Below, one piece after another: positions 17,642 through 26,802 of a stretch of DNA of 64,000 bases. A model generated the notes under the pieces. It saw nothing but the letters and a program-made list of their open reading frames with translations. It was not told the DNA's origin and did no database searches. A program made the translations under genes and the position numbers. Numbering within the stretch: the first letter of the stretch is position 1; each line of letters begins with the position of its first letter. The DNA is from Dactylosporangium sucinum (GTDB lineage: Bacteria > Actinomycetota > Actinomycetes > Mycobacteriales > Micromonosporaceae): contig NZ_BMPI01000012.1 in NCBI RefSeq assembly GCF_014647515.1, positions 147,546 to 211,545 of the forward strand. Reading direction: 5' to 3'.

Positions 17642-17945
17642 CCCGTAACGCGCGAGAAACACCGCCACCGCGCACCGATCGGGCGCGCCCGCTTCCGGCC
17701 CTCCGGCACCTCGACGGGCATCCCCGATGACCGGCTACGCGTCGTCACCGCCGGTGCGATCGTGACCGGCTCGACACAGCGGCCGCGCTCGGTGCGGTCG
17801 CGCCGGCAGCCGTGACCGACCGCACGCGGCCCGGTCGCTCGAGCCCACCTTCCGCCGGCGGGACCCCGAGTCGCTCCGGCCCGTCGCACCGGGTGCGGTT
17901 GGATGATGTCACGGTGGCGCGTTGCGCTGGTCGAAGGAGCCGTTG
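17642..17945. other. Non-coding interval between divergent genes
   Basis: About 300 bases between the sugar-operon promoter and the TPR gene. I see no convincing gene, repeat or RNA structure; the TPR gene's own promoter must be in this stretch but no clear -35/-10 pair stands out. Confidence 0.4.
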
Positions 17946-18407
17946 ATGATGACCGATCCGACGCTGGTTCGCATCGGCGAGGGGGTGCAGTTGCACCATG
18001 GTCAAGGACAGCGGGCGGCCGCTCGCCAGGTGTTTGCGGAGATCTGGGAGGAGATCGGCGGGGAGCACGGCGACCCGCTGCACGTTTGTGTGCTCGCGCA
18101 CTCGATGGCTGACGTGCAGGACGACGTCCACCAGGAGCTGGTCTGGGACCAGCGGGCATTGACAGCGGCCGACCTGCTCACCGACGACCGGGTGGCGCAG
18201 GCTGGGGTGACGCTGTCCGTGGCCGGCCTGTATCCGTCGTTGCACCTCAACCTGGCCGAGTGCTACCGCCGGCTCGGTGATCTCGGCCGCGCCCGGGAGC
18301 ACCTCCGGCAGGCGCGGGCCGGGATCGGCGCACTCGGCGACGACGGGTACGGACAGCTGATCAAGAACGGCCTGGAACGGCTGGCGCAACAACTGGCTCC
18401 CGAGTAA
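17946..18407 (+). CDS. Small TPR-containing protein
   Basis: 153 residues, cytosolic. LYPSLHLNLAECYRRLGDLGRAREHLRQARAGIGAL (about 100-135) is one clear TPR helix pair; the part before it is helical. AAGGAG lies 6 bases before ATG 17946; an ATG directly after it is an equivalent start. Similar short TPR proteins are common in actinomycetes and no role is known to me. It stands alone between the sugar operon and the convergent HxlR gene. Confidence 0.8.
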   Translation: MMTDPTLVRIGEGVQLHHGQGQRAAARQVFAEIWEEIGGEHGDPLHVCVLAHSMADVQDDVHQELVWDQRALTAADLLTDDRVAQAGVTLSVAGLYPSLHLNLAECYRRLGDLGRAREHLRQARAGIGALGDDGYGQLIKNGLERLAQQLAPE

Positions 18408-18477
18408 CCGCGCCCTACCGATCGCGACCAATCGCGGCCATGCGTGAGCACCTGATCCTCGGTCGTGTCTGCCGGGT

Positions 18478-18921
18478 TCAGGCGACGTGGTTGTCGTACG
18501 TCGCGCGGTTGGCGAGCACGTCGTCCATGTGCGTCTCGGCCCAGGCCTTCAAGCCGCGCATCGTCTGATGCAGGGAGAGGCCGAGTTCGGTCAGCTCGTA
18601 GGTGACCGTGACGGGCACGGTCGGCACCACGGTGCGGGTGATCAGACCGTCGCGTTCCAGGGACCGCAGCGTCTGCGTCAGCATCTTCTGGCTGACGCCG
18701 GCCAGCAGGCGCGACAGCTCCGAATACCGCATCGGCCGGGGTTCGCCGGCGCAGTCGGCGCCGAACTGCTGCGAGCCGTCGCTGCGTAGCGCGGCCAGCA
18801 CCAGCGTGACCCACTTGTCCGCGATCCGGTCGAGCAGCTTGCGACTGGGACATTGCGCCAGAAAAGCGTCATACTCTACCTTGGCCTGAGCCCTCTTCTG
18901 CGCCGCTGTCGTCGTCGCCAT
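18478..18921 (-). CDS. HxlR-family transcriptional regulator
   Basis: 147 residues. Winged helix of the HxlR type: CPSRKLLDRIADKWVTLVLAAL, then MRYSELSRLLAGVSQKMLTQTLRSLERDGLITRTV and the wing YELTELGLSL. A single Cys near the N-terminus (about residue 24) is at the position used for thiol or electrophile sensing in some HxlR proteins such as HypR. It is divergent from an aldo/keto reductase and shares an operator with it, suggesting control of that gene by reactive carbonyl or oxidant stress (inference). Confidence 0.93.
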   Translation of the reverse strand: MATTTAAQKRAQAKVEYDAFLAQCPSRKLLDRIADKWVTLVLAALRSDGSQQFGADCAGEPRPMRYSELSRLLAGVSQKMLTQTLRSLERDGLITRTVVPTVPVTVTYELTELGLSLHQTMRGLKAWAETHMDDVLANRATYDNHVA

Positions 18922-18959
18922 CGAACCGCTCCTCCACCGTTACGAACTTCCAGGTGCCT

Positions 18960-18976
18960 ACTTCCCGTTGGGAAGT
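18960..18976. promoter_or_regulatory. HxlR operator in the divergent region
   Basis: ACTTCCC (18960-18966), spacer GTT, GGGAAGT (18970-18976): a perfect 7+3+7 inverted repeat between the HxlR and aldo/keto reductase genes. A further half site (GAACTTCC) lies about 10 bases to its left. The position suits joint control of both divergent genes. Confidence 0.65.
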
Positions 18977-19029
18977 TACCCCCGGAAAGTGGAGGAGGCA
19001 TCCGCGATACGAAAGCCAGAGGTATGAGC

Positions 19030-19896
19030 ATGGCCTCCACTTCTCTTCCCGGCGGCACCTGGACGCTGGGCGACCTGACCGTCACCCGGTTCGGCTACGG
19101 CGCCATGCAGCTCGCCGGCCCCTGGGTCATGGGGCCGCCGGCCGACCACGACGGCGCACTCGCCGTCCTGCGCGAGGCCGTCGAGCTCGGGATCACCCAC
19201 ATCGACACCGCCGACGCCTACGGGCCGCACGTCACCAACCGGCTGATCCGGGAGGCGCTGCACCCGTACCCCGACTCGCTGCACATCGTGACCAAGGTCG
19301 GCGCGAACCGTGACCGGCAGGGCGGCTGGCCCCCGGCCCGCGACCCGCAGAGCCTGCGCCGGTCCGTGCGCGAGAACCTCGGGAACCTCGGTCTCGATGT
19401 GCTCGACCTGGTCAACCTCCGGCTCGGCAATGCCGAGGGACCGCAGCCCGGTCCGGTCGCCGAGGCGTTCGAGACGCTCGTCGAACTCCAGCGGCAGGGC
19501 CTGATCCGGCACCTCGGGCTGAGCAACGCGACGCCGGAACAGGTCGCCGAGGCGCAGGCGATCGCGCCGATCGTGTGCGTGCAGAACATGTACAACCTCG
19601 CGCACCGCCAGGACGACGAGCTGATCGACGCACTCGCCGACCAGGGCATCGCCTACGTGCCGTTCTTCCCGCTCGGCGGCTTCAGCCCGCTGCAGTCCTC
19701 GGCGCTCTCGGCCGTCGCCGCCCGGCTGGAGGCGACACCGACGTCGGTCGCCCTGGCCTGGCTGCTGCGGCGCTCGCCGAACATCCTGCTGATCCCCGGC
19801 ACCTCGTCCACGACCCACCTGCGCGAGAACATCGCGGGTGCGGGGCTCTTCATCTCCGACGACGACCACGCCGAGCTGGACAAGATCGGCGGCTGA
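19030..19896 (+). CDS. Aldo/keto reductase
   Basis: About 288 residues, (beta/alpha)8 NADPH-dependent reductase. Catalytic tetrad elements: DTADAY (Asp, Tyr), the Lys in IVTKVG, and an Asn-containing strand (VDLVNLRLGN) at the usual His position. HLGLSNATPEQV and the C-terminal LLIPGTSSTTHLREN (NADP binding) match the AKR family. ATG 19030 has AGAGG 7 bases upstream; ATG 19024 is also in frame. Controlled with the divergent HxlR gene; it probably reduces aldehydes or ketones. Confidence 0.92.
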   Translation: MASTSLPGGTWTLGDLTVTRFGYGAMQLAGPWVMGPPADHDGALAVLREAVELGITHIDTADAYGPHVTNRLIREALHPYPDSLHIVTKVGANRDRQGGWPPARDPQSLRRSVRENLGNLGLDVLDLVNLRLGNAEGPQPGPVAEAFETLVELQRQGLIRHLGLSNATPEQVAEAQAIAPIVCVQNMYNLAHRQDDELIDALADQGIAYVPFFPLGGFSPLQSSALSAVAARLEATPTSVALAWLLRRSPNILLIPGTSSTTHLRENIAGAGLFISDDDHAELDKIGG

Positions 19897-19953
19897 CGCA
19901 CCATCCGCCGCGCGTTCGGCTGACCGCGTTCCGGCGGGGGCGGCCGGGTCGTC

Positions 19954-21183
19954 TCAGTCGAGGGCGTCGAGGAAGGCGACGAGCGACTCGCGGTACCGTT
20001 CGGGCTGGTTGGCCGCGATAGCGTGGCCCGCGCCCGGCACCGCGACGAGCTTCGCCCCGGGCAGCGTTCGGCGGTACTCCTCGGCCGTCTCCGGCGGGAC
20101 GAAGTCGCACTCGCCACGCAGGATCAGGGCGGGCACGCGGACCGTCCGCAGCGCCGGGCGCGGGTCGGGGGTGTGGTCGAAGTCGGCGACGGTGCGCTGG
20201 TTGCTGTAGAAGCCCTGGTGGTTGTCGTGGACGCGGGCCGGCTGGCTGCCCGGGCAGCCGGTGGTGTCCTTGCCCAGCACGGCCACGCGGTGCAGGAGCT
20301 CGTCGGCCTCGTCGTCGCCCATGAACGCGTGGGCGGCGTTGGGGTTCACCTGCTGCAGCAGCGCCTGCACGACGACGCGGGGGCTCGACAGCAGCTCGTC
20401 GCGCTGCTCACGTTGTGACGGGGTCATCCGCGCCCAGGGATCGCCGGTGTCGCCGCCCGGGTCGGCGCCCGGCCAGATGGGGCCCGGTCCGGTGAAAACG
20501 ACCGCGCGCACGTTGGCCGGGTGCCGGGCCAGGTACTGCGCGGCGAGCGACGCGCCCCACGACTGGCCGACGAGGATCATCCGGTCGACGCCGAGCAGGG
20601 CGCGGATCGCCTCGAGGTCGGCGACGTGCCGCGCGACGGTGTACCCGGTCACGTCCCGCAGCCGGGTGGACCGGCCGGCGCCGAGCTGGTCGTAGGCGTA
20701 CACATCGAACCCCGCCTCGGTCAGGGCCCTCGTCACCGCCGGGAGGCCTTCGCCCGGGGTACCGGGGCCGCCGTGCAGGAACACCACCGGTCCGCGATGC
20801 ACGCGCGCGGTCGCGGGGGCGTGGACGTAGGCGATGCCCGAGCCGGTCGGCAGCGACCAGAACCGGACCCCCGCAGGCGTGGCGCCCGCCGCCGGGTGCG
20901 GGCCGGCCGGCAACACGGCGGCCGCCCCAAGGCCGAGCCAGGCGACGGCGACCAGCGCGGCCACCCAGGTCCGCGACCGCGCCGGCACCAGGAACACCGT
21001 GGCGGCGCGCGACAGCCCGTAGGCGGACCCCGCGAGCGTGAGCGCGCCCGCGCCGAGGAACAGCGGCGGCGAGTCGGTGACGGCCGCGGTGGCGAGCACG
21101 ACGGCCAGCGCGGCGACCGGTGGCAGCGCAATGGCGAGCAGGACGAGCAGGACGCCGGCGATCCGGCGGGCGAAGAACGGCAC
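19954..21183 (-). CDS. Membrane-anchored alpha/beta hydrolase (prolyl-iminopeptidase-like)
   Basis: 409 residues. The first ~95 residues form three to four membrane helices; the rest is an alpha/beta hydrolase with oxyanion-loop VVFLHGGPGTPGEG, nucleophile elbow GQSWGAS, Asp in LRGECDFVPPE and His in VPGAGHAI. HGGPG and GQSWGAS together are typical of prolyl aminopeptidase-like hydrolases. The catalytic domain is probably on one face of the membrane. It starts with GTG, and no ribosome site stands out. A terminator separates it from the upstream two-component operon. Confidence 0.87.
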   Translation of the reverse strand: MPFFARRIAGVLLVLLAIALPPVAALAVVLATAAVTDSPPLFLGAGALTLAGSAYGLSRAATVFLVPARSRTWVAALVAVAWLGLGAAAVLPAGPHPAAGATPAGVRFWSLPTGSGIAYVHAPATARVHRGPVVFLHGGPGTPGEGLPAVTRALTEAGFDVYAYDQLGAGRSTRLRDVTGYTVARHVADLEAIRALLGVDRMILVGQSWGASLAAQYLARHPANVRAVVFTGPGPIWPGADPGGDTGDPWARMTPSQREQRDELLSSPRVVVQALLQQVNPNAAHAFMGDDEADELLHRVAVLGKDTTGCPGSQPARVHDNHQGFYSNQRTVADFDHTPDPRPALRTVRVPALILRGECDFVPPETAEEYRRTLPGAKLVAVPGAGHAIAANQPERYRESLVAFLDALD

Positions 21184-21247
21184 GCCATCCAGGTTGGCCG
21201 CCGGCCGGCCGCCGGGCGTCGTCGGGCAGCACGGTCTTCACCGGCCG

Positions 21248-21273
21248 GGACCCCCGCCGCGCGGCGGGGGTCC
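21248..21273 (-). terminator. Strong GC hairpin terminator after the two-component operon
   Basis: A 26-bp perfect palindrome: GGACCCCCGCCGC (21248-21260) paired with GCGGCGGGGGTCC (21261-21273). It sits between the response-regulator stop and the next gene on the same strand. It lacks a T run, as many actinomycete terminators do. Confidence 0.65.
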
Positions 21274-21291
21274 GGCTCCCCCGGGCCGCGC

Positions 21292-21966
21292 TCAGGCCAC
21301 CCCCGGGCGGACCAGGCCGGTCTCGTACGCGGCGATGGTCGCCTGGACCCGGTCGCGGACGGCGAGCTTGGCCAGGACCACCGCGACGTGGTCCTTCACG
21401 GTGGCCGGGCTGATGCCGAGGTCGGCGGCGATCTCCGCGTTGGACAGCCCCCGCGCCACGCGGGTGAGGACCTGCGTCTCGCGGGGCGTGAGCCGCTCCA
21501 GCCGCTGCGCGGCGCCGGGGCCCGGTCCCGTTGCGAAGTGCTGAATGAGCCGGCCGGTGATACCCGGGTCGAGCAGCGCCTCGCCGGCGGCGACGACCCG
21601 GACCGCGTCGACGACCCGCTCCGGCTCGGCGTCCTTGAGCATGAAACCGGCGGCGCCGGCGCGCAGGGCGGCGAAGACGTACTCGTCCAGGCCGAAGGTG
21701 GTGAGCACGACGACGCGGGTGCGCGGATGCCGGACACTGACCTCGGCGGCGACGGCCAGGCCGTCGACGCGTGGCATGCGGACGTCGAGCACGGCCACGT
21801 CGGGCACGGTGGCGGCGATGAGGGCAAGGGCTTCGGCGCCGTCGGCCGCCTGGCCGACGACCGTCATGTCGGCCTCGGCGTCCAGGATGGCGGCGATTCC
21901 GGCGCGCACGACACTCTGGTCGTCGGCAACCAGCACCCGGATCAGCGCAGCGTCAGCGGCAGCCAC
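21292..21966 (-). CDS. LuxR/NarL-family response regulator
   Basis: 224 residues. Receiver domain with acidic pocket (VADDQ), phospho-acceptor Asp in VAVLDVRMP, Thr in LTTFG and Lys in LKDAEP; C-terminal LuxR helix-turn-helix (LTPRETQVLTRVARGLSNAEIAADLGISPATVKDHVAVVLAKL). It overlaps the sensor kinase gene by 25 bases, so they form a cotranslated pair. Confidence 0.95.
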   Translation of the reverse strand: MAAADAALIRVLVADDQSVVRAGIAAILDAEADMTVVGQAADGAEALALIAATVPDVAVLDVRMPRVDGLAVAAEVSVRHPRTRVVVLTTFGLDEYVFAALRAGAAGFMLKDAEPERVVDAVRVVAAGEALLDPGITGRLIQHFATGPGPGAAQRLERLTPRETQVLTRVARGLSNAEIAADLGISPATVKDHVAVVLAKLAVRDRVQATIAAYETGLVRPGVA

Positions 21967-24155
21967 ACCCGCACCGTACCGCCCCGCCCGTCCACCGACA
22001 CGGCGCCTCCGCCCGCGTCGACCAGCCGCCTGGCCCGCGCGACACCCCCGTCGGCGGCCCGCGTCAGCACCGAACGGCGACCACCGTCACCGACCGGCAG
22101 CCGCCGCACCGTCGCCTCGAGCGCGTCGGGCAGGTAGCTCACGGTCACGGCCGACCCGTCGGTCAGCAGGGCGGCGACCGCCTCCTGCGCCGTGAGGGCC
22201 ACCGCGTCCGGAAGATGATGTGGTACCCCGAGCACGCGGACCGTCGAGCGGCGTGCGGCGGCGACGGCGCGGATGCCGAGCAGGCCCGGCGGCGGCTCGG
22301 GCGGCTCCTCGACGGTGACCAGGTGCCGCAGCGCGTGCAGGCCGTCGCGGGCCTCGCGATGCACGGCCTCCAGGTCGCCGCGACGCCGCGCGTCGAGCAG
22401 CGCCAGCACATGCCGCCGGACGCGGGCCTGCAGGCCCGAGACGATCCGTCGTCGTTCGTCATGCGCCGCCGAGTCTGCGGCGACGGCCGTATCGCGCCGG
22501 CGCTCCTCGGCCCGGCGGTCCTGGTGGAGCCGCCGCACGCGGGCCAGCCGCCCGGCCGCCCACACCGGTCCGAGCAGCACCGCCAGGATCGCGGCGAGCA
22601 CCGCGGCGGCGGCCGGGCGGGGCCCGGTGATGCCGTGGCCCGCGGCGAGCGCCGCGCCGCCGAGCGCCGCGACCGCCAGCGGCGCCGGCCAGCCGCGCCC
22701 GGCACGGTGCGCGCCGACCGCGTACACCAGCGCCACCTCGACCCACCAGGTCCACAGAAACGCCTCGGCCGGGTCGAGCGGGATCCACCCGGCACTGGTG
22801 CATCCGGTCAGTACCGCTGCAACGACACAGGCGGCGGCCAGCGCCGCCGCCGGCGCGAGCCGCCGCCCCGCCAGTGGCAAGGCGTGCAGCACCAGCAGCG
22901 CCAGCAGCGCGGCGGCCGGCCCGGGCCGGGCGAGCAGGTCCGCGTCGTCGGGGCCCGGCAGCAGCACGAGGCCGGCGGACATGCCGAACGCCAGCACCGC
23001 CATGGCGCGGTCCCGGGCGGCGGCACCGGCCCGGTGCGCCGGCCAGCCGCCCGCCGCGGCGTCGTCGGGCAGGGGCAGCTCGGCCCGGACCCGCCACCCG
23101 CCGCCGGCGCGCGGCCCGGCGTCGAAGCGGCCACCCGCTGCCTCGACGAGCGATCGCAGGCCGGCGAGGCCCTGGCCGGCGCCCACGTCACGACTCGCTG
23201 TGGCGCCGCCGTCGTCATCGACGACCACCCGCAGGTCGCCCGCGCCCGCGTCGATCTCGACCGTGAGCCGTGCCCCGGCGGCGTACCGCGCCGCGTTGGT
23301 CAGCGCCTCCCGGACCACCCGGTGGGCCAGCGCGGCCACCGGTGCCGGCGCGTCGGCGGCGGTGCAGCGCAGCACGGTGCCGGGCCGCTCGGCGCACAGG
23401 CGCCGGACGTCCGCCAGCGTCGGCTCGGTCACCTGCGCCGCCGCGATGTCGTCCAGCTCGGCGAGGGCCTGCCCGCCCGCCGCCTCGGCGTGCGCCAGCG
23501 CCTCGGCCCGCAGCCTCCGATCGGCCAGTCGCCGCGCCGCGGCCGCGGACACCACGACCCCGGTCAGCCGGTGTGCCACGACGTCGTGGAGGTCCGCCGC
23601 GAGCCGCCGGCGTTCGGCCGCCGCCGCGAACGCCGGCAGCGTCGCCGCGGCGGCGCTGGCCGCGACCGCGGCCCGGCGATCGGCCAGGCCGCGTCGGCGG
23701 CGGCGACCGACCGCCCACACCCCGGCCGCGACGGCCCCGACGACCAGGGCCACGCCGGCCGCGTCGCGGACCGACCCACCGCGGGCGGCGGCCACCACGC
23801 CGGCCGCCCCGGCCACGGCGAGCGCGCCGACCACCGCGACCCGCGCGGTGCGCCGCACGCTGAGCGAGTAGAGCGCGACCCCGACCGCCGCCGGGCCGGC
23901 GGGGGCATCGCCGGCGACGGACCAGCCCAGCGCCGTGACGACGACCGTCGCGGCGAGCACCGCCTCGGGCGCGCGCCGACGGTACGCCAGCGCACCGCCC
24001 ACGACCGCGCAGACCACCGCGACCGGCAGGAGCCGCGCCTGCTGCGGCGCCTCCTGGCCGGACCACCACGGCACCAGGGGCCACCACAGCGCCTGCAGCA
24101 CCAGCAGTCCGAGCGGCACCGCCACCGCCGCCCGGGCCGGCCTGTCGAGCTCCAC
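21942..24155 (-). CDS. Duplicated NarL-type sensor histidine kinase: one active and one degenerate module
   Basis: 737 residues, twice the usual length. The first half has a six-helix membrane part (about 10-150), HisKA_3 helix ERRRLAADLHDVVAH with His190, and an ATPase domain with the N-box REALTNAARY (282-291) and GQGLAGL. The second half repeats the plan (membrane helices about 385-535, then ATPase remnant) but its phospho-acceptor helix reads DERRRIVSGLQARV (566-579), with Gln575 at the His position, and its N-box region (QEAVAALLTDG) lacks Asn. Starts with GTG. The second half is therefore a predicted pseudokinase fused to the active kinase. Confidence 0.88.
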   Translation of the reverse strand: MELDRPARAAVAVPLGLLVLQALWWPLVPWWSGQEAPQQARLLPVAVVCAVVGGALAYRRRAPEAVLAATVVVTALGWSVAGDAPAGPAAVGVALYSLSVRRTARVAVVGALAVAGAAGVVAAARGGSVRDAAGVALVVGAVAAGVWAVGRRRRRGLADRRAAVAASAAAATLPAFAAAAERRRLAADLHDVVAHRLTGVVVSAAAARRLADRRLRAEALAHAEAAGGQALAELDDIAAAQVTEPTLADVRRLCAERPGTVLRCTAADAPAPVAALAHRVVREALTNAARYAAGARLTVEIDAGAGDLRVVVDDDGGATASRDVGAGQGLAGLRSLVEAAGGRFDAGPRAGGGWRVRAELPLPDDAAAGGWPAHRAGAAARDRAMAVLAFGMSAGLVLLPGPDDADLLARPGPAAALLALLVLHALPLAGRRLAPAAALAAACVVAAVLTGCTSAGWIPLDPAEAFLWTWWVEVALVYAVGAHRAGRGWPAPLAVAALGGAALAAGHGITGPRPAAAAVLAAILAVLLGPVWAAGRLARVRRLHQDRRAEERRRDTAVAADSAAHDERRRIVSGLQARVRRHVLALLDARRRGDLEAVHREARDGLHALRHLVTVEEPPEPPPGLLGIRAVAAARRSTVRVLGVPHHLPDAVALTAQEAVAALLTDGSAVTVSYLPDALEATVRRLPVGDGGRRSVLTRAADGGVARARRLVDAGGGAVSVDGRGGTVRVWLPLTLR

Positions 24156-24194
24156 GGCACAGAGGCTACGCGGTGCCCCGGCCCCGGAGGCCGA

Positions 24195-24734
24195 TCATCC
24201 GGATGTGTGGTCGGTTCCGAGCGGCACGCGAAGGATCAGCCACTGCTGCCAGGGTCGCCAGTGCGTCGAATACAGGATCGGCGGCGTCGGGTCGGCGACC
24301 GAACCGTCGGGCTCGACCGCGGGCACCTTGGTGTCCGTTCTCGCGTCGAGGGCGTGCGCCGACCGTTTCGCCTCGATGATGCAGGCAACGCGGTCGTCGG
24401 TGGGTGCCAGGCGCCACCGCTGATGGTCATGTCCCTCATCGGTCGCCAGCCAGACCCAGCTCCGGTCTCCGGCGGGGTCGTCCGTGGTGAGCACCAGACC
24501 GCCGTGCTCACTGGCGATCCTGACGGTCCCGCCGCCGGCGCGCTGGATCCGCCACTGCTGCCACGGCGCGGCGTGCGGCGTCCAGAGCACGGGTCGGGTG
24601 CGCTCCCCCGGCTCGCGGGTCGCATCGAGCGCCAGGCCCCACCTACGGTCGATCAGTAGACACGGCCCACCGAAGATCGTCGCGTCCGCGAACGCGTTTC
24701 CTGATGGATTTGGCGGTACGTGACGGAAGATCAA
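24195..24734 (-). CDS. Ricin B-type lectin (beta-trefoil) protein
   Basis: 179 residues. Three QxW repeats are visible: WQQWRIQ, HQRWRLA and WQQWLIL, the hallmark of the beta-trefoil RICIN fold, each preceded by a stretch containing LDA or a similar motif. There is no signal peptide and no fused enzyme, so it may be a cytosolic or unconventionally placed carbohydrate-binding or scaffold protein. The N-terminal start (TTG at 24734) is uncertain. Confidence 0.7.
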   Translation of the reverse strand: MIFRHVPPNPSGNAFADATIFGGPCLLIDRRWGLALDATREPGERTRPVLWTPHAAPWQQWRIQRAGGGTVRIASEHGGLVLTTDDPAGDRSWVWLATDEGHDHQRWRLAPTDDRVACIIEAKRSAHALDARTDTKVPAVEPDGSVADPTPPILYSTHWRPWQQWLILRVPLGTDHTSG

Positions 24735-25186
24735 TCTTGACCGTTTCCTCCGATGACGCCCGGACCGGATACCAGGGCCACTCTAGGCCCGGCAATCCGA
24801 ATCGACCTTCGGTCGCTCCGGCGGGGAGGGTGGCCCGATCGGACGACCGGTTCCGGCTCGGCGAGCCGCGCTCCGCCGCGCAAGCCTTCGCCTGCCGGCC
24901 GGCCCGGCAGGCGGCGACCGCTTCGGTGCAGCACCCGGACCTGCACCCGCTGCCGCTCCCCCGCAACGGCCCGAGCTGCGCCGGTGTGGGGCTACGTCAA
25001 CCTCACCGACCTCGAGGTGAGCTGCGGCTCGCCGGCCGTCATCGAGGTTGGACGGACGGCTGACATCCCTTGACATACGCCCCCGGGTTGGCTCGGCGGT
25101 GGGGGTAACCCCGGTGAGGTCGGGGTGCCATCCGGTCGAGCATTCGGGGGTCGGCGCTACCGACATCGGCGGCCGTATTCCCGACG
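24735..25186. other. Interval without a recognised gene
   Basis: About 450 bases. A short plus-strand frame near 24985-25073 encodes VWGYVNLTDLEVSCGSP, which looks protein-like and could be the 3' remnant of a lost secreted protein gene, but the frame before it is low-complexity and Arg/Pro-rich. No promoter, repeat or RNA was identified with confidence. Confidence 0.35.
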
Positions 25187-26322
25187 ATGACTGGCATGGT
25201 TGTCGCTGCCGCTCGGTCCGTTCGCGACCCGTTCGTCGACCTGCTGCGGGTTGCTTCGATGGCCGTCGTGCTGCTCATGCACTGGCTCACGCCGCTGATC
25301 ACCACCCGCGACGGCGACATCCGGGTCGAGATCCTGCCCAGCGGTCCGGTCGCCTGGGTGGTGAGCTGGTTCATCCAGGTCATGCCGGTGGTCTTTCTTG
25401 CCGGCGGCGTGGCCAACACCGCGGTCGCCACCGCGTACCGCGGCCGCTATGCGCAGTATCTCGCGGTTCGCGGCGGGCGGCTGGTCGTGCCGGCGGCCGT
25501 GCTGGTGGCTGTCGTCGCGCTGGTCGCGACGACAGCCGGCGCGCTGGGTTTCCCGCAGATCGGCCAGGCGGTGAGCCTGTCGGCGGTGAAGCCGCTGTGG
25601 TTCCTCGCCGTGTACCTGGTCGTGCTCGCGCTCGCCCCCGCGATGGTTGCGGCGCAGCGGCGGCCACCTGCGTGTTCATGATGACGGCCGGACCGTATCC
25701 GCCCTCGATGATCGGGCTGAGCGACGTACCGGTATCGAACCTCGCGCCACCGACGGGTGCGCTGGTAGCGCTGGCGGTCGCCCAGTTCGCCGCGATCAGC
25801 TGGCTCGGCCGGCGGTGCGAACCGGCACTGGCCACCGACCGTTGGCGGCGCTTCCTGGACGACGGCAACGCCCCGTTGATGACCGTCTACCTCTGGCACC
25901 TGCCGGCCATGGTGCTGCTCGTCGGAGCCGGGCTCCTGCTGCCCGACCTGATCCTGCCCGACGCCGGCCTCCACTGGTGGCTCATCCGGCCGCTGTGGCT
26001 GGCCAACTGCGCGCTCATCCTGGTCGTGCTGACCCGGCTGTGGCACCGGTTCGAGACGGTCCGGCTGCCCGCCCTCGGCACCCGGACCGGTCCGGCGACC
26101 GCCCTCGCCGGCACCGGACTGGCCGCTGCCTCGATCTGGTACCTCTGGCAGCACGGAGCGACGCTCAACGGAGCCGGCTCGGCCGGGCGGATCGCGGCCG
26201 TGCTCGCGCTGGGCTGCTCGCTGGTGCTGCTCGCATGCGGCCAGCCCCGCACCCGGCGGGACGCGCCGGTGCGGGGGCCTGAGCTGAACGTGCACCCGGT
26301 GCGCAGTGGGCCGGCCGCCTGA
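25187..26322 (+). pseudogene. Acyltransferase-3 family membrane protein, broken by deletion and frameshift
   Basis: The first part (25187 to about 25665) encodes FVDLLRVASMAVVLLMHW, helices, and PLWFLAVYLVVLALAPAMVAAQRR, standard for acyltransferase 3 proteins. The second part, in another frame from about 25667, resumes at VFMMTAGPYPPSMIGL and continues through TVYLWHLPAMV to the C-terminus at 26322. By comparison with the family as I know it, about 60-70 residues (two or three helices) are missing at the junction. Without a sequencing error this is an inactive gene. Confidence 0.75.
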
Positions 26323-26358
26323 CGGCGCTCGCACAGCACCCGCTACCTTCGAGTCCGC

Positions 26359-26802
26359 TCACCGGTCCCGGAGCCGGCTCCGTATCCGCAGTGCGAGCAG
26401 GACCGCCTCGACCGACAGGATCGTCGCCGGCCCGCCGAGGTCGAAGTACGGGTCCGGTGGCTCGGGAGGATCGGTGAGCGAGGCGTGGAGCCAGCGCGCG
26501 CCGAAGACGAGCCAGCCGAGGTCGAGGACGAAGTACGGCACCGACACGGTGCTCACCGCCAGGTCGACCGAGCCGAAGCCGCGCACCCCCATGACGTAGG
26601 CACCCCGCACGGCCCGGCTGATCAGCACCGCCAGGAGGCCCAGCCCGCCGGCCAGGAGCAGCAGCGACGGCAGGAGCCCGTCGGTCTTGCCGCGCAGGAT
26701 CCCCACCGCCCCGGCCGCGGTCAGGAACGTCGCGAACATCTGGATCGGCAGGTCGACCAACGCGCCCGTCAGATTGGCGAAGAAGCCGTCCCAGCGCGGC
26801 AC
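26359..26802 (-). CDS. Small membrane protein, unknown function
   Basis: 147 residues with GTG 26802 as start (GGAGG 6 bases upstream). Four hydrophobic segments follow: LPIQMFATFLTAAGAVGIL, LLPSLLLLAGGLGLLAVL, VPYFVLDLGWLVFGARW and a final TILSVEAVLLALRI. No known domain recognised. It is convergent with the broken acyltransferase and divergent from the SUKH gene. The frame remains open upstream to 26976, but that part is Arg-rich and lacks a ribosome site. Confidence 0.65.
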   Translation of the reverse strand: MPRWDGFFANLTGALVDLPIQMFATFLTAAGAVGILRGKTDGLLPSLLLLAGGLGLLAVLISRAVRGAYVMGVRGFGSVDLAVSTVSVPYFVLDLGWLVFGARWLHASLTDPPEPPDPYFDLGGPATILSVEAVLLALRIRSRLRDR

